Source of the DNA: a virus
IMG/VR virus record: IMGVR_UViG_3300050821_012443
Location: 1-21,291 of that record
DNA length: 21,291 bases
Reading direction: 5' to 3' (one strand)
Part shown: positions 13,896 to 19,802 of the stretch, one piece after another
Position numbering within the stretch: the stretch's first letter is position 1
How the letters are laid out: every line of letters begins with the position of its first letter
Position numbers and translations under genes: made by a program
The notes under the pieces: model-generated
What the model was told of the DNA's origin: nothing
Database searches by the model: none
The model's input: only the letters and a program-made list of their open reading frames with translations

Positions 13896-14349
13896 TTTCG
13901 CTGTCCTCCTCGCCGAAGAACGAGACGCTCTGCGCTATGCGCTGCACGCTATCCACGCGCTGCATCGCTTCGCGCTTTATGCTCTCCGAATTGGCGAGCT
14001 GCGAGACCATGTCCTCTAGCTCCAGCGCACCGAGATCGCGCAGCGCTTGTCCGCGCCTGTATTGCCTTTGCTCGATCGCTCCTAGCGCGATCCTGCGTGC
14101 TTCGCTTCTTATTGCCCTCATGCGATCATGCCCACCCTGGAAGCCCTCAACAAATTCGCTTACATGCGCTCTGCCCACACTTTCGCGCTCATCTTCCCGC
14201 ACTGTGCTTGTTACCTTGAAGAGCGACTTGGAAAGATTTCGCATGAACACCCGCTGCAGCGTGCTCGCTTCCCATTCAGAGAGAACGTGCCCCGCGCGAT
14301 ACTCGCAAGGGATGCTGAATGAGATGCCGTGGACTGTGATGTGGGGCAT
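13888..14349 (-). CDS. Unknown phage protein, first gene after an internal promoter
   Basis: A 153-residue protein. The N-terminal GISFSIPCEYRAGHVLSEWE followed by ASTLQRVFMRNLSKSL resembles a phage family with a GHxLxxxEAxxLxxxxxEN pattern, though the usual Asn-rich end is altered. The middle is charged and helical (MRAIRSEARRIALGAIEQRQ), and the tail is SVSFFGEEDSENE, acidic with FFG. ANSE at about 118 comes from a degenerate repeat copy. ATG lies only about 12 bases after the predicted transcription start, with no clear ribosome site, so a short leader is possible. Function unknown. Confidence 0.65.
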   Translation of the reverse strand: MPHITVHGISFSIPCEYRAGHVLSEWEASTLQRVFMRNLSKSLFKVTSTVREDERESVGRAHVSEFVEGFQGGHDRMRAIRSEARRIALGAIEQRQYRRGQALRDLGALELEDMVSQLANSESIKREAMQRVDSVQRIAQSVSFFGEEDSENE

Positions 14350-14367
14350 TGGCTGACCGTGGGCTAT

Positions 14368-14396
14368 AGTGTACGCGAAGGGCGCACGGGGGTCAA
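14368..14396 (-). promoter_or_regulatory. Predicted sigma70-type promoter (internal, leftward)
   Basis: On the minus strand TTGACC (14391-14396), 17-bp spacer, TACACT (14368-14373). It lies in the only sizeable gap (14350-14449) in the middle of the operon, 19 bp before the ATG at 14349, and its -35 box directly abuts the 35-bp GGCCCAYT element. It would boost the recombination genes downstream. Confidence 0.6.
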
Positions 14397-14430
14397 TAGT
14401 GGGCCGACATGACGGATCATGTAATGGGCC
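14396..14430 (-). promoter_or_regulatory. 35-bp element, copy 1 (two GGCCCAYT boxes)
   Basis: On the minus strand GGCCCATT, 17 bp containing TGATCCGTCATG, then GGCCCACTAT. It is immediately upstream of the predicted -35 box. The same element, 30 of 35 bases identical, occurs on the plus strand at 19666-19700. The 17-bp middle holds an inverted repeat ACATGA/TCATGT with four bases between the arms. Probably an activator or repressor site. Confidence 0.7.
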
Positions 14431-14449
14431 TTCGTGTCCCCCGCGCTAG

Positions 14450-14932
14450 CTAGTCCGAATTCTCGCTAGAATTCTCGCTTTCCGAATTCGAGAAGATATC
14501 CGAATTCGTGTTGCCCACGATCTTCGCGCTCGCGCGCAGAGGTGCGCGCACTGCGCTAGTCCCCTCGTACCTGAAGAAGCGCTTGAGCGTTGCTTCAGGA
14601 TCTTCCATGAACGCGCTAGAGAATTCCTGCACATTCGCAATGAACCCTGTATAGTATCCGAATCGTGCTCCGCTTTCATGCGCATGGATGCACGCTAGCC
14701 AGCCCCAGCATGGCGCGAGGACTTGCGTGCAAGAGCCGCAAGGCGCTGGCTGCATCTGGCCCTTCCACGCTGTGTGCGGGCACAGTCCGCCTGCGCTGCA
14801 TCTCCTTCCGACTTCGCGCTCGCTTTCCATAGGCCTGATTAGCGTGATACATGGGAGCGGGCTTCCGTTGACCTGCAGCATTGCGCTGTCCGCAGAAATG
14901 CTACGTGGTCTGAATTCGTCATCATAGCGCAT
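14450..14932 (-). CDS. Cys-rich unknown protein with four NS(D/E)-type repeats at its C-terminus
   Basis: A 160-residue protein. Its middle has seven cysteines (GRRCSAGGLCPHTAW, APCGSCTQVL, APCWGWLACIHAH), which could bind one or two zinc ions or form a cluster. A helical part follows (NVQEFSSAFMEDPEATLKRF). The last 20 residues, NTNSDIFSNSESENSSENSD, come from four EcoRI-containing repeat cores in a row. ATG follows AGGA within the last codons of the upstream gene. It is the last gene before the internal promoter. No family recognised. Confidence 0.7.
   Translation of the reverse strand: MRYDDEFRPRSISADSAMLQVNGSPLPCITLIRPMESEREVGRRCSAGGLCPHTAWKGQMQPAPCGSCTQVLAPCWGWLACIHAHESGARFGYYTGFIANVQEFSSAFMEDPEATLKRFFRYEGTSAVRAPLRASAKIVGNTNSDIFSNSESENSSENSD
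14457..14507. repeat. Cluster of four EcoRI/repeat cores
   Basis: GAATTC occurs at 14457, 14469, 14484 and 14502, with spacings of 12, 15 and 18 bases, all multiples of three. Three of the four are followed on the coding strand by GGA. All are in the reading frame that gives Asn-Ser, at the C-terminus of the Cys-rich gene. It is the densest cluster in the window. Confidence 0.9.
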
Positions 14933-15407
14933 CGCTTTCCTCCAACGCTTCCCGTGCTACGTGATAGGGCAAGAATTCGTGCACTGTGCTAGCGCGCCAG
15001 AGACACCCACTTGCGCAGTCCCACCCATAATACCACCCTGCGTCCTCGTGCAGCCTGCATTCCCATATGTAGGGCGCAATGATGATCCCGTCATACGCGC
15101 ACGCTACGCGCGGCCAGTCCACTTTCATTTGAAGCCTATACATTCCCTTCACTCCATACTCGCGAGAGAATGCGAGAAGCTCGTCCGAATTCGTGAGCAC
15201 TAGCACATTCGCGCTACGCGCGAGTACGACCTCCGTCGCACATGCGAGAGAGCGCACTGAGAAGTCCTCTCGTACGCAAAAGCTGGGCCAATCATCCTCC
15301 CCCTCCACGCTAACCCACAAGCCTAGGGGCTTCGTTCCCACGCGCTGTCGATCTTCGCGAACGTGTGAGGGCACGCGCGCCGCGCAAGAATAATGAATGA
15401 GCCTCAT
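14922..15407 (-). CDS. Conserved phage protein with YYGWDCASGCLW signature
   Basis: A 161-residue protein: an N-terminal MRLIHYSC, then KPLGLWVSVEGEDDWPSFC, VLVLTNSDELLAFSREYG, VDWPRVACAYDGIIIAPYIW and GWYYGWDCASGCLWRAS. I know this order of blocks from a family of phage and bacterial proteins of unknown function, compared by some with ADP-ribosyltransferase-like folds; I cannot confirm that. The dispersed repeat supplies TNSD at a place where relatives have a similar polar loop. The start lies inside the last codons of the HIRAN gene (overlap of four bases). Confidence 0.7.
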   Translation of the reverse strand: MRLIHYSCAARVPSHVREDRQRVGTKPLGLWVSVEGEDDWPSFCVREDFSVRSLACATEVVLARSANVLVLTNSDELLAFSREYGVKGMYRLQMKVDWPRVACAYDGIIIAPYIWECRLHEDAGWYYGWDCASGCLWRASTVHEFLPYHVAREALEESDAL

Positions 15408-15802
15408 TCGCTTTCCTCCACGCTGAATTGCACCCTCATCTGCCCCGTTATAGAGAACCCCAATTGCGCCGCGCAGCTCCCGCCCACACTATCAAGCACA
15501 CTGGCGAGCTGCGCTGCCTGCTCGCGCGGAATGTAGCCCAGATGAAATGGGCCCGCCTCACGCATGCGCTCAAGCGCATCGTGCTTCGTGAACCCATATC
15601 CTGCGAGCTTCTCATTCACGAGTTCACTATCCAGCGCAGAGAATGCGGCCACGTCATCGAGTACCACCATGACCGCATTAGCATCATACGCATTACTTGG
15701 CTCGCGCTGTACGCGTAAGGGAAACGCGCTAGGAAGCACGGAAAGCAGACCCGCACTAGGTGGCCTGAACTTCGAGCCCACTATCGCTAACGAGTATCTC
15801 AT
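15404..15802 (-). CDS. HIRAN-domain protein
   Basis: A 132-residue protein that is essentially one HIRAN domain: SLAIVGSKFRPPSAGLLSVL, then LRVQREPSNAYDANAVMVV, GPFHLGYIPREQAAQLASVL and a final strand AAQLGFSITGQMRVQF. HIRAN domains bind DNA, in HLTF the 3' end of single strands, so this may recognise stalled or processed DNA ends. It has about 30 inserted residues between the two halves of the domain. ATG overlaps the upstream stop as TGATG and follows GGGAGG, just downstream of a copy of the dispersed repeat. Confidence 0.85.
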   Translation of the reverse strand: MRYSLAIVGSKFRPPSAGLLSVLPSAFPLRVQREPSNAYDANAVMVVLDDVAAFSALDSELVNEKLAGYGFTKHDALERMREAGPFHLGYIPREQAAQLASVLDSVGGSCAAQLGFSITGQMRVQFSVEESE

Positions 15803-16140
15803 CAAACACCTCCCTTGTCCGAATTCGTGCTTTTCGCGCCGTCCATCAGATTAACGAGCAAGAGCAGCCTTTCCGCACCCTTCGTTAGCTGCTTATCGTA
15901 CGCCTCTAGCCCCGAGAGAAGAAAGTGACGAAATCTCATATCATCTCCCATCTCCACATAGTGTTTCGCGATGAAGTTGAGTGTACGCTGCTCGCGGTAA
16001 TCGAGCAGAAATCCAAAGGCCTCCTTCATCACATCTGCTCGCACGCCCACGTCCATCTTCTCACTCTTCACCGCTGTGACGATGATACTTACCATCATCC
16101 TATACGTTTCTCTATCTCTATCGCTTTCCTCACTCATCAT
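15802..16140 (-). CDS. Unknown helical protein with KSTNSD tail
   Basis: About 112 residues starting MMSEESDRDRETYRMMVSII. Mostly helical and charged (KMDVGVRADVMKEAFGFLLD, YREQRTLNFIAKHYVEMGDD), ending MDGAKSTNSDKGGV. The start has AGGAGAG directly upstream and sits inside the previous gene's last codons. The frame is open to 16248, but that part is the shadow of the neighbouring gene. The tail repeat is also the upstream flank of the HIRAN gene's ribosome site. No family recognised. Confidence 0.65.
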   Translation of the reverse strand: MMSEESDRDRETYRMMVSIIVTAVKSEKMDVGVRADVMKEAFGFLLDYREQRTLNFIAKHYVEMGDDMRFRHFLLSGLEAYDKQLTKGAERLLLLVNLMDGAKSTNSDKGGV

Positions 16141-16477
16141 CTCTCTCCTCTTCCTGATTGACCTGTTCCAAATTTGTGAAGTCCGAATTAGGCACCCCTG
16201 CATCGAGGTCCGAATTCGAGCTGCGCTTACGCCGCATCCGCGCAGCATTGCGAGAATTCGCGCGCTGCGAGCGCGAGAAGTGCGCGCGCTCTATTGCGCA
16301 CTGCGTCATCGCGGGCACAATTGCCATCTGACACGCTACGCTAATCGCCGCCAACGCTCCCTCGCGCATGCCGCTATCGAGCGCACTCCGTATATTTCGC
16401 CTGAACGTGCGGAACTGCTCTGCGCACTCTTGGGCCTCATCCAGCACCGCGAGCATTCTCTCTTGCGTTATCGGCAT
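16130..16477 (-). CDS. Unknown protein, short paralogue of the gene at 18876-19418
   Basis: A 115-residue protein beginning MPITQERMLAVLDEAQECAE. The opening, MPITQ-x-RM-x-AVLDE, and the later IERAHFSRSQRANSRNAARM match the 180-residue protein at 18876-19418 (MPITQTRMIAVLDE and FERRHFNSVERRNDRNRVKM), so the two are paralogues. It has an Ala-rich hydrophobic middle (GALAAISVACQMAIVPAMTQ) in place of the longer relative's helix. The tail carries SNSD and PNSD from repeat copies. ATG follows the stop of the small ORF upstream by one base. Function unknown. Confidence 0.7.
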   Translation of the reverse strand: MPITQERMLAVLDEAQECAEQFRTFRRNIRSALDSGMREGALAAISVACQMAIVPAMTQCAIERAHFSRSQRANSRNAARMRRKRSSNSDLDAGVPNSDFTNLEQVNQEEERDDE

Positions 16478-16478
16478 C

Positions 16479-16604
16479 TCACGCTATCCTGTATCGCGTA
16501 GTTATCGAATTGCACACGTGATACATCCAGTGATGCACGTGCACCGTGCTAACGTGCACCGTGCTAGTCATGAGCATAAACACTATTGCGCTAGCCATTA
16601 TCAT
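16479..16604 (-). CDS. Small membrane ORF with a repeated STVHV motif
   Basis: A 41-residue ORF starting MIMASAIVFMLMTSTVHVST, one short hydrophobic segment followed by a His-rich part. A perfect 15-bp tandem duplication encodes STVHV twice. The stop is one base before the ATG of the next gene (TGAGATG), and GGAGA lies upstream of the start. A repeat copy lies 32 bases before the ATG. Placement supports translation, composition only weakly; function unknown. Confidence 0.5.
   Translation of the reverse strand: MIMASAIVFMLMTSTVHVSTVHVHHWMYHVCNSITTRYRIA
16537..16566. repeat. Perfect 15-bp tandem duplication
   Basis: ACGTGCACCGTGCTA is repeated twice without a gap. Each copy contains GTGCTA, the same word found at the end of the dispersed repeat. 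It lies inside the small ORF at 16479-16604 and keeps its frame. Confidence 0.9.
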
Positions 16605-16851
16605 CGCTCGTCTCCGTGCTTCGTGCTATGCTGTCCGAATTCGTGCTGAGAAAGCCATTACACGCGAGCCAGTCGTTCACCCCCGCGCGGGAAGAGAACA
16701 CAAAACCACACCCCCGTACATTGGGCAACATGGCCCAGCATTGTCTATCTTGCTCGTCTAAGAGCGCTACGAGGAACCACGCCTCCTTCTTTCCCTGCTG
16801 CATATAGTGCTCACTATAAAACGGTCCGAGCGGCGCGCTTCCCATCACCAT
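16591..16851 (-). CDS. Unknown protein with STNSD tail
   Basis: About 86 residues from ATG 16851, inside the last codons of the tiny ORF upstream (second ATG at 16845). The core has EAWFLVALLDEQDRQCWAML then GCGFVFSSRAGVNDWLACNG, alternating strands and helices, and the tail is FLSTNSDSIARSTETSDDNG, Ser/Thr/Asp-rich and probably disordered. The frame is open to 16908 without a ribosome site there. No family recognised. Confidence 0.6.
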   Translation of the reverse strand: MVMGSAPLGPFYSEHYMQQGKKEAWFLVALLDEQDRQCWAMLPNVRGCGFVFSSRAGVNDWLACNGFLSTNSDSIARSTETSDDNG

Positions 16852-16940
16852 TCTCCGTCCGAATTGCGCTCGTCCGAATTCGTGCTGCAAGCGCGATCTA
16901 GTGCCCATGCGATCAGGATACAGATTATTGCTATCACCAT
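16845..16940 (-). CDS. Tiny membrane peptide with two NSD repeats, 31 residues
   Basis: ATG at 16940 is preceded by GAGGAGG, the best ribosome site among the tiny ORFs. The product is MVIAIICILIAWALDRACST followed by NSDERNSDGEW: one hydrophobic span and a tail made of two repeat peptides. Its stop overlaps the next gene's start region. A full copy of the dispersed repeat ends 17 bases before the ATG, between the upstream gene's TAG and the ribosome site. Likely a real small membrane protein of unknown function. Confidence 0.65.
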   Translation of the reverse strand: MVIAIICILIAWALDRACSTNSDERNSDGEW

Positions 16941-16973
16941 CTTGTCCTCCTCTGTCCGAATTCGTGCTACGCG

Positions 16974-17459
16974 CTAGTTGTCGAAGAAGCTATCCAGATT
17001 ACTCCCACACCCGCTATTCGGCGGGCACTCGACGCGCCAGCGTCCTGAGATCTTCGTGCGCAGGCCCGCCTGCGCATCCACATACTTCCCACACTTATGG
17101 CAGTTCCCCGCGTACATATTCGCGCTGGGCGGCACCGTGCTCGGGCGCATTCGCGGAGGCGTGTAGGGCGGCGGCGTTCGCATTGCGCTCGGCGCGCTAG
17201 GCGGCGTCATGGGCTGCATCTTGTGCGCGCTCGCGCTGCCATTCCCCGCGCTGAGCGGGGGCTCTGGCAGGCCCGAGAACGGATCCGCCACCACTGTGAT
17301 CTTCACTTTCGCTCTGAGAAGATCCTCCCACGTCGCCTTGAAGCGATCTAAGTGCTCGTTCGCCTTCTTGAGCGCGATGAGGGCTTCGCTGTCCGAATTC
17401 GAGCGAGTCATTCCCATGAACTTGATGAGAAGATCGAGATTCTCTACCTCCGCGCTCAT
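16974..17459 (-). CDS. DUF2786-like N-terminus with C-terminal zinc ribbon
   Basis: A 161-residue protein. The N-terminal LDLLIKFMGMTRSNSDSEAL followed by IALKKANEHLDRFKATWEDL has the pattern of DUF2786-type phage proteins (short helix, S-x-x-x-x-EAL-x-A-x-x-KAN, TWxxLL). The middle is Pro/Ser/Met-rich and disordered (MTPPSAPSAMRTPPPYTPPR). The C-terminal CHKCGKYVDAQAGLRTK and CPPNSGC form a four-cysteine zinc ribbon. A repeat copy gives SNSD inside the conserved N-terminal block. ATG overlaps the VWA stop (ATGA). Binding to nucleic acid or protein is plausible but unproven. Confidence 0.7.
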   Translation of the reverse strand: MSAEVENLDLLIKFMGMTRSNSDSEALIALKKANEHLDRFKATWEDLLRAKVKITVVADPFSGLPEPPLSAGNGSASAHKMQPMTPPSAPSAMRTPPPYTPPRMRPSTVPPSANMYAGNCHKCGKYVDAQAGLRTKISGRWRVECPPNSGCGSNLDSFFDN

Positions 17460-18148
17460 TTCGCGCACCCCAGATATCCTCCGAATTGGCGCTGTTCCTC
17501 CTCACTCCAGTGCATCGGTGCACCGCTGCGCGCATACGCCGTCCGCTTGCGCGCGAGCTCTCGCGAGGCATCGCTTAGGCGCGCAGTGCTCGTGCTAACC
17601 GCGTCTGCGCGATCACCGCCGAGCGCGCGGACCGTGGCACTATTATTGAACCCGACGCCAATGAACGCCACCTGCCATCCGCGCGCGCGGCACCAGTCGA
17701 GGAGCGCCTTCGCTTGCACTTGGTCCGTGTACTTGCTCGCATTCTCTTCCCCGTCCGTCGCGATGATGAGCGCGGCGCGCTGAGGGTCCATCTTCGCGAG
17801 CGCGCGGACGGCGAGGTTAATGCCATCGTACAAGGCGGTATCAATGAAGACGCTCGAGACGATCGGGTCCTGCGTACAGGGCAAGATGCCCGCTAGCGCT
17901 CCATTGCGCTGCACCATGTCGAGATCATGCGGCCCCGAGAAGACATTGAGCACGACGTGGGAATCGACGTGCTGCGTGCGGAGATCGCTGAGATACGCGT
18001 CTATCGCCGCGAGCGTTTCCCACCACTTCCCCTGCATTGAGCTGGATCCATCGAGCAGGATATAGTCCACTTGACTCGACACCTTGCTAGGAATGTTCGT
18101 CCGCGAGGTGATTTCGCGCTGCGCTTGCGCTTGCACTATCTCGTTCAT
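17456..18148 (-). CDS. VWA-domain protein
   Basis: A 230-residue protein with a von Willebrand A fold: VDYILLDGSSSMQGKWWETL carries the MIDAS D-x-S-x-S (D33, S35, S37), IDTALYDGINLAVRA the middle Thr, and ALIIATDGEENASKY the MIDAS Asp. It has no signal peptide, so it is cytoplasmic, binding a partner through a metal ion. Phage VWA proteins often accompany AAA/MoxR ATPases, but none is adjacent here. The start at 18148 has AAGGGGG upstream; the frame is open to 18196, and that extra part begins with a repeat copy read as MSEFG. The C-terminus is basic then ends YLGCAK. Confidence 0.85.
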   Translation of the reverse strand: MNEIVQAQAQREITSRTNIPSKVSSQVDYILLDGSSSMQGKWWETLAAIDAYLSDLRTQHVDSHVVLNVFSGPHDLDMVQRNGALAGILPCTQDPIVSSVFIDTALYDGINLAVRALAKMDPQRAALIIATDGEENASKYTDQVQAKALLDWCRARGWQVAFIGVGFNNSATVRALGGDRADAVSTSTARLSDASRELARKRTAYARSGAPMHWSEEEQRQFGGYLGCAK

Positions 18149-18188
18149 GCTAGTCCCCCTTTGTGATACGATTTTACGATTTCCGAAT

Positions 18189-18548
18189 TCACTCATCTAG
18201 CGCGAAGATATCATTCTCCGTGCTAGTGCGCGCAGGTGCAGGCCGCTTCGCGAGCGCCTTGGCGAGCAACGTCATCTCGACCTGATATCGTGTTTCGCGA
18301 CCTGCTTCTGCGATGCGAGGCCGCTTGCCTTGCGCATACGTATTGCGTCTATCGCGTAAGAGCGAGAGCAACACTCCCCAACCGCGCTGATCTGCGCGAA
18401 CGCTGCCGCCGGGCGTGAGCGCGAGCGCGCAACGTTCGATCGGCAGCTCTACGTGATGCCCGTCCGAGAACTGCAGGACGAGGGCGTCGCCGCGATCCCA
18501 GATATACCCCGCGTACGCGGGCAAGGGATAATCATCTCTTCCGCTCAT
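18189..18548 (-). CDS. Unknown protein with DIFALDE tail
   Basis: A 119-residue protein starting MSGRDDYPLPAYAGYIWDRG, a beta-rich N-terminal half (DALVLQFSDGHHVELPIERC), then a basic helical part (RDRRNTYAQGKRPRIAEAG) and the tail TSTENDIFALDE. The tail resembles TSTNSDIFGEDL at 12903. ATG overlaps the previous stop (ATGA) after AAGGG. No family recognised. Confidence 0.65.
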   Translation of the reverse strand: MSGRDDYPLPAYAGYIWDRGDALVLQFSDGHHVELPIERCALALTPGGSVRADQRGWGVLLSLLRDRRNTYAQGKRPRIAEAGRETRYQVEMTLLAKALAKRPAPARTSTENDIFALDE

Positions 18549-18727
18549 GTGCGTTGCCCTTCAAACTTTTCATGCGCCCAGACCATTGCGTGCAGCGTGC
18601 TTGCGCTGTTCATAATTTCGTGGATCTGATCTAGGGCATCGCTGTCCGCTATCATTGTGCCTGGATTAAGTACAGCGTCGATGGACTCTAACGCCGTTAG
18701 CATAGCGAGAACCATTTGCGTATTCAT
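18545..18727 (-). CDS. Small helical protein, first gene of the main leftward operon
   Basis: A 60-residue protein starting MNTQMVLAMLTALESIDAVL, helical throughout (DALDQIHEIMNSASTLHAMV). The ATG at 18727 follows AGGGAG at good spacing; a longer form from ATG 18778 (17 more residues, preceded by GGGGGG) is also possible. It is the first gene after the predicted promoter at 18826-18854. The stop overlaps the next start (ATGA). Function unknown; an early regulatory role is only a guess from position. Confidence 0.6.
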   Translation of the reverse strand: MNTQMVLAMLTALESIDAVLNPGTMIADSDALDQIHEIMNSASTLHAMVWAHEKFEGQRT

Positions 18728-18825
18728 CTCATGCTCCCTATATATGTGTGCTGACATTGTACGCGCTACGTGCGTCATCGTGCACCCCCCAGATATGCTA
18801 GGTCACGGATTTGTCCAGACCGGAT

Positions 18826-18854
18826 ATAGTCGCACATTCGCGTGAATGTGTCAA
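18826..18854 (-). promoter_or_regulatory. Predicted main leftward promoter with an operator between its boxes
   Basis: Minus strand: perfect TTGACA (18849-18854), then an AT-rich GACTATAT about 17 bases on as a weak -10. The spacer is a perfect dyad, CACATTC-ACGC-GAATGTG (18833-18850), which overlaps the -35 box, so a dimeric repressor bound there would block the promoter. Just upstream, ATCAC/GTGAT arms around six bases (18855-18870) form a second small dyad. It lies right after the stop of the gene at 18876-19418 and would drive the large operon. Confidence 0.6.
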
Positions 18855-18875
18855 ATCACTTTTTCGTGATCGACC

Positions 18876-19418
18876 TCATAGGCCCGATATATCGTCTTCG
18901 CTCACCGTGCCTTCGCGCGCCTCTTGCTCCATTTCCTCTTGCGTGAGAGAGAAGGGCTTGTCGTCGTCCGGATTCGTGCTTGCGAAGGCTTTATCATACT
19001 CCTTATTCGCCTTCTCTTGCGCGGCATTCCACCTATAATAGGCCTGTTCCTCTTCCATGCTCAAGATTTGTCCGCTTTGCCTTAGCTGTGCGAGGCGCCG
19101 CGCATTGTCGCGGTACTCGGGCGAGTCCACTTTTCGCATGCCCCTTGCGCGCCGCTTTTGCTCCATCTTGACGCGATTGCGATCATTGCGCCGTTCGACG
19201 GAATTGAAGTGTCTGCGCTCGAATTGCGCATTAGGACATTGATAGTATTGTTTCGCTTCAGCGATTATGAAGTTAAGCATTTGACGAAAGGATTGTGGAT
19301 CAGATATCTCGATACGCGCGGCTAGGTTTTCGATTTCCGCTATTAGTTTGCGATGGATGGCCATGTTGCGCTCGAACTCGTCGAGCACGGCGATCATGCG
19401 GGTTTGGGTTATGGGCAT
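18876..19418 (-). CDS. Unknown helical protein, long paralogue of the gene at 16130-16477
   Basis: A 180-residue, almost all-helical protein starting MPITQTRMIAVLDEFERNMA. The middle holds a basic region (RNDRNRVKMEQKRRARGMRK) that may bind nucleic acid, then a Gln/Glu-rich helix (QILSMEEEQAYYRWNAAQEK) and an acidic tail. The N-terminus and the HFNSVERRNDRNR block match the shorter paralogue 2.4 kb away. It carries a mutated copy of the dispersed repeat, GTCCGGATTCGTGCT, read as STNPD. AAGGAA lies upstream of the ATG, and it has its own predicted promoter. Function unknown. Confidence 0.75.
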   Translation of the reverse strand: MPITQTRMIAVLDEFERNMAIHRKLIAEIENLAARIEISDPQSFRQMLNFIIAEAKQYYQCPNAQFERRHFNSVERRNDRNRVKMEQKRRARGMRKVDSPEYRDNARRLAQLRQSGQILSMEEEQAYYRWNAAQEKANKEYDKAFASTNPDDDKPFSLTQEEMEQEAREGTVSEDDISGL

Positions 19419-19431
19419 AGTGCTGGGTTCC

Positions 19432-19457
19432 TTATGGTTGGGTTAAGGACACCATAA
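19432..19457. promoter_or_regulatory. Inverted repeat over the promoter and leader of the gene at 18876-19418
   Basis: TTATGGT (19432-19438) and ACCATAA (19451-19457) are perfect inverted arms 12 bases apart. The right arm covers the predicted -10 box, so the dyad is well placed as an operator. Between the arms lies GGGTTAAGGAC; a similar GGGTTAGGGT plus CCATAACC occurs near the promoter at 20425-20453, hinting at a shared regulator. Confidence 0.5.
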
Positions 19458-19479
19458 CAGTTTCCTTGTGCCCGATCAA
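19451..19479 (-). promoter_or_regulatory. Predicted promoter of the gene at 18876-19418
   Basis: Minus strand TTGATC (19474-19479), 17-bp spacer, TATGGT (19451-19456), about 32 bases before the ATG at 19418. The -10 box lies in one arm of an inverted repeat. Confidence 0.5.
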
Positions 19480-19765
19480 TAATGTGCGGGGCATGCGTGG
19501 GCGCGACCGCGTGGGAATGGCCACGTTTGCCGTGGGACCGCGGTCCGCTCTGGCCCACTTTCTTCTATATATATATATATATTATGGAAGAGAGAAGGGA
19601 AGAGGAAGCGGGGGACACGATAGGCCACGCCTACGCCGCGCGGCACGAATGGCCAGATGCATCGCGGCCCATTTGTTGATCTGTCATGGCGGCCCACTAT
19701 GCACGGCCCCTGAGTTATTGTTAGGTAACATGTGGGGCGATATTGCCCCGTGCAGTGTGTTTACG
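19480..19765. other. Non-coding control region, possible replication origin
   Basis: About 290 bp without a convincing gene. It holds, left to right: GTGG/CCAC dyads around GAATGGCCA (19511-19524, with GAATGGCCA again near 19649); a perfect 12-bp palindrome GGACCGCGGTCC (19535-19546); a GGCCCACT box (19552-19559); an uninterrupted TA run (19566-19582) in otherwise GC-rich DNA; a purine-only stretch after it; and the second copy of the 35-bp element (19666-19700). An AT-rich unwinding-like tract flanked by repeated boxes is typical of origins, but it could also be a complex operator region. ORFs here are short, Arg-rich and lack ribosome sites. Confidence 0.45.
19666..19700 (+). promoter_or_regulatory. 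35-bp element, copy 2 (two GGCCCAYT boxes)
   Basis: GGCCCATT, 17 bp containing TGATCTGTCATG, then GGCCCACTAT. It matches the element at 14396-14430 (opposite strand) at 30 of 35 positions with identical length. No clear -35/-10 pair follows it on this strand, unlike copy 1. Confidence 0.7.
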
Positions 19766-19794
19766 TGAAAAGCGGGGCGCGAACGCGCCCCGCT
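19766..19794 (-). terminator. Rho-independent terminator of the gene at 19803-20372
   Basis: A 10-bp GC-rich stem (AGCGGGGCGC / GCGCCCCGCT) with a four-base loop is followed on the minus strand by TTTT. It begins nine bases after the stop codon, so the gene is a monocistronic unit and transcription should not run into the region to its left. Confidence 0.85.
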
Positions 19795-19802
19795 GTCGTG
19801 CG

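Noticed and set aside
19466-19768. ORFs across the control region, including a 100-residue plus-strand frame
   Set aside because: They translate the TA run and palindromes, have no family features and no ribosome sites.
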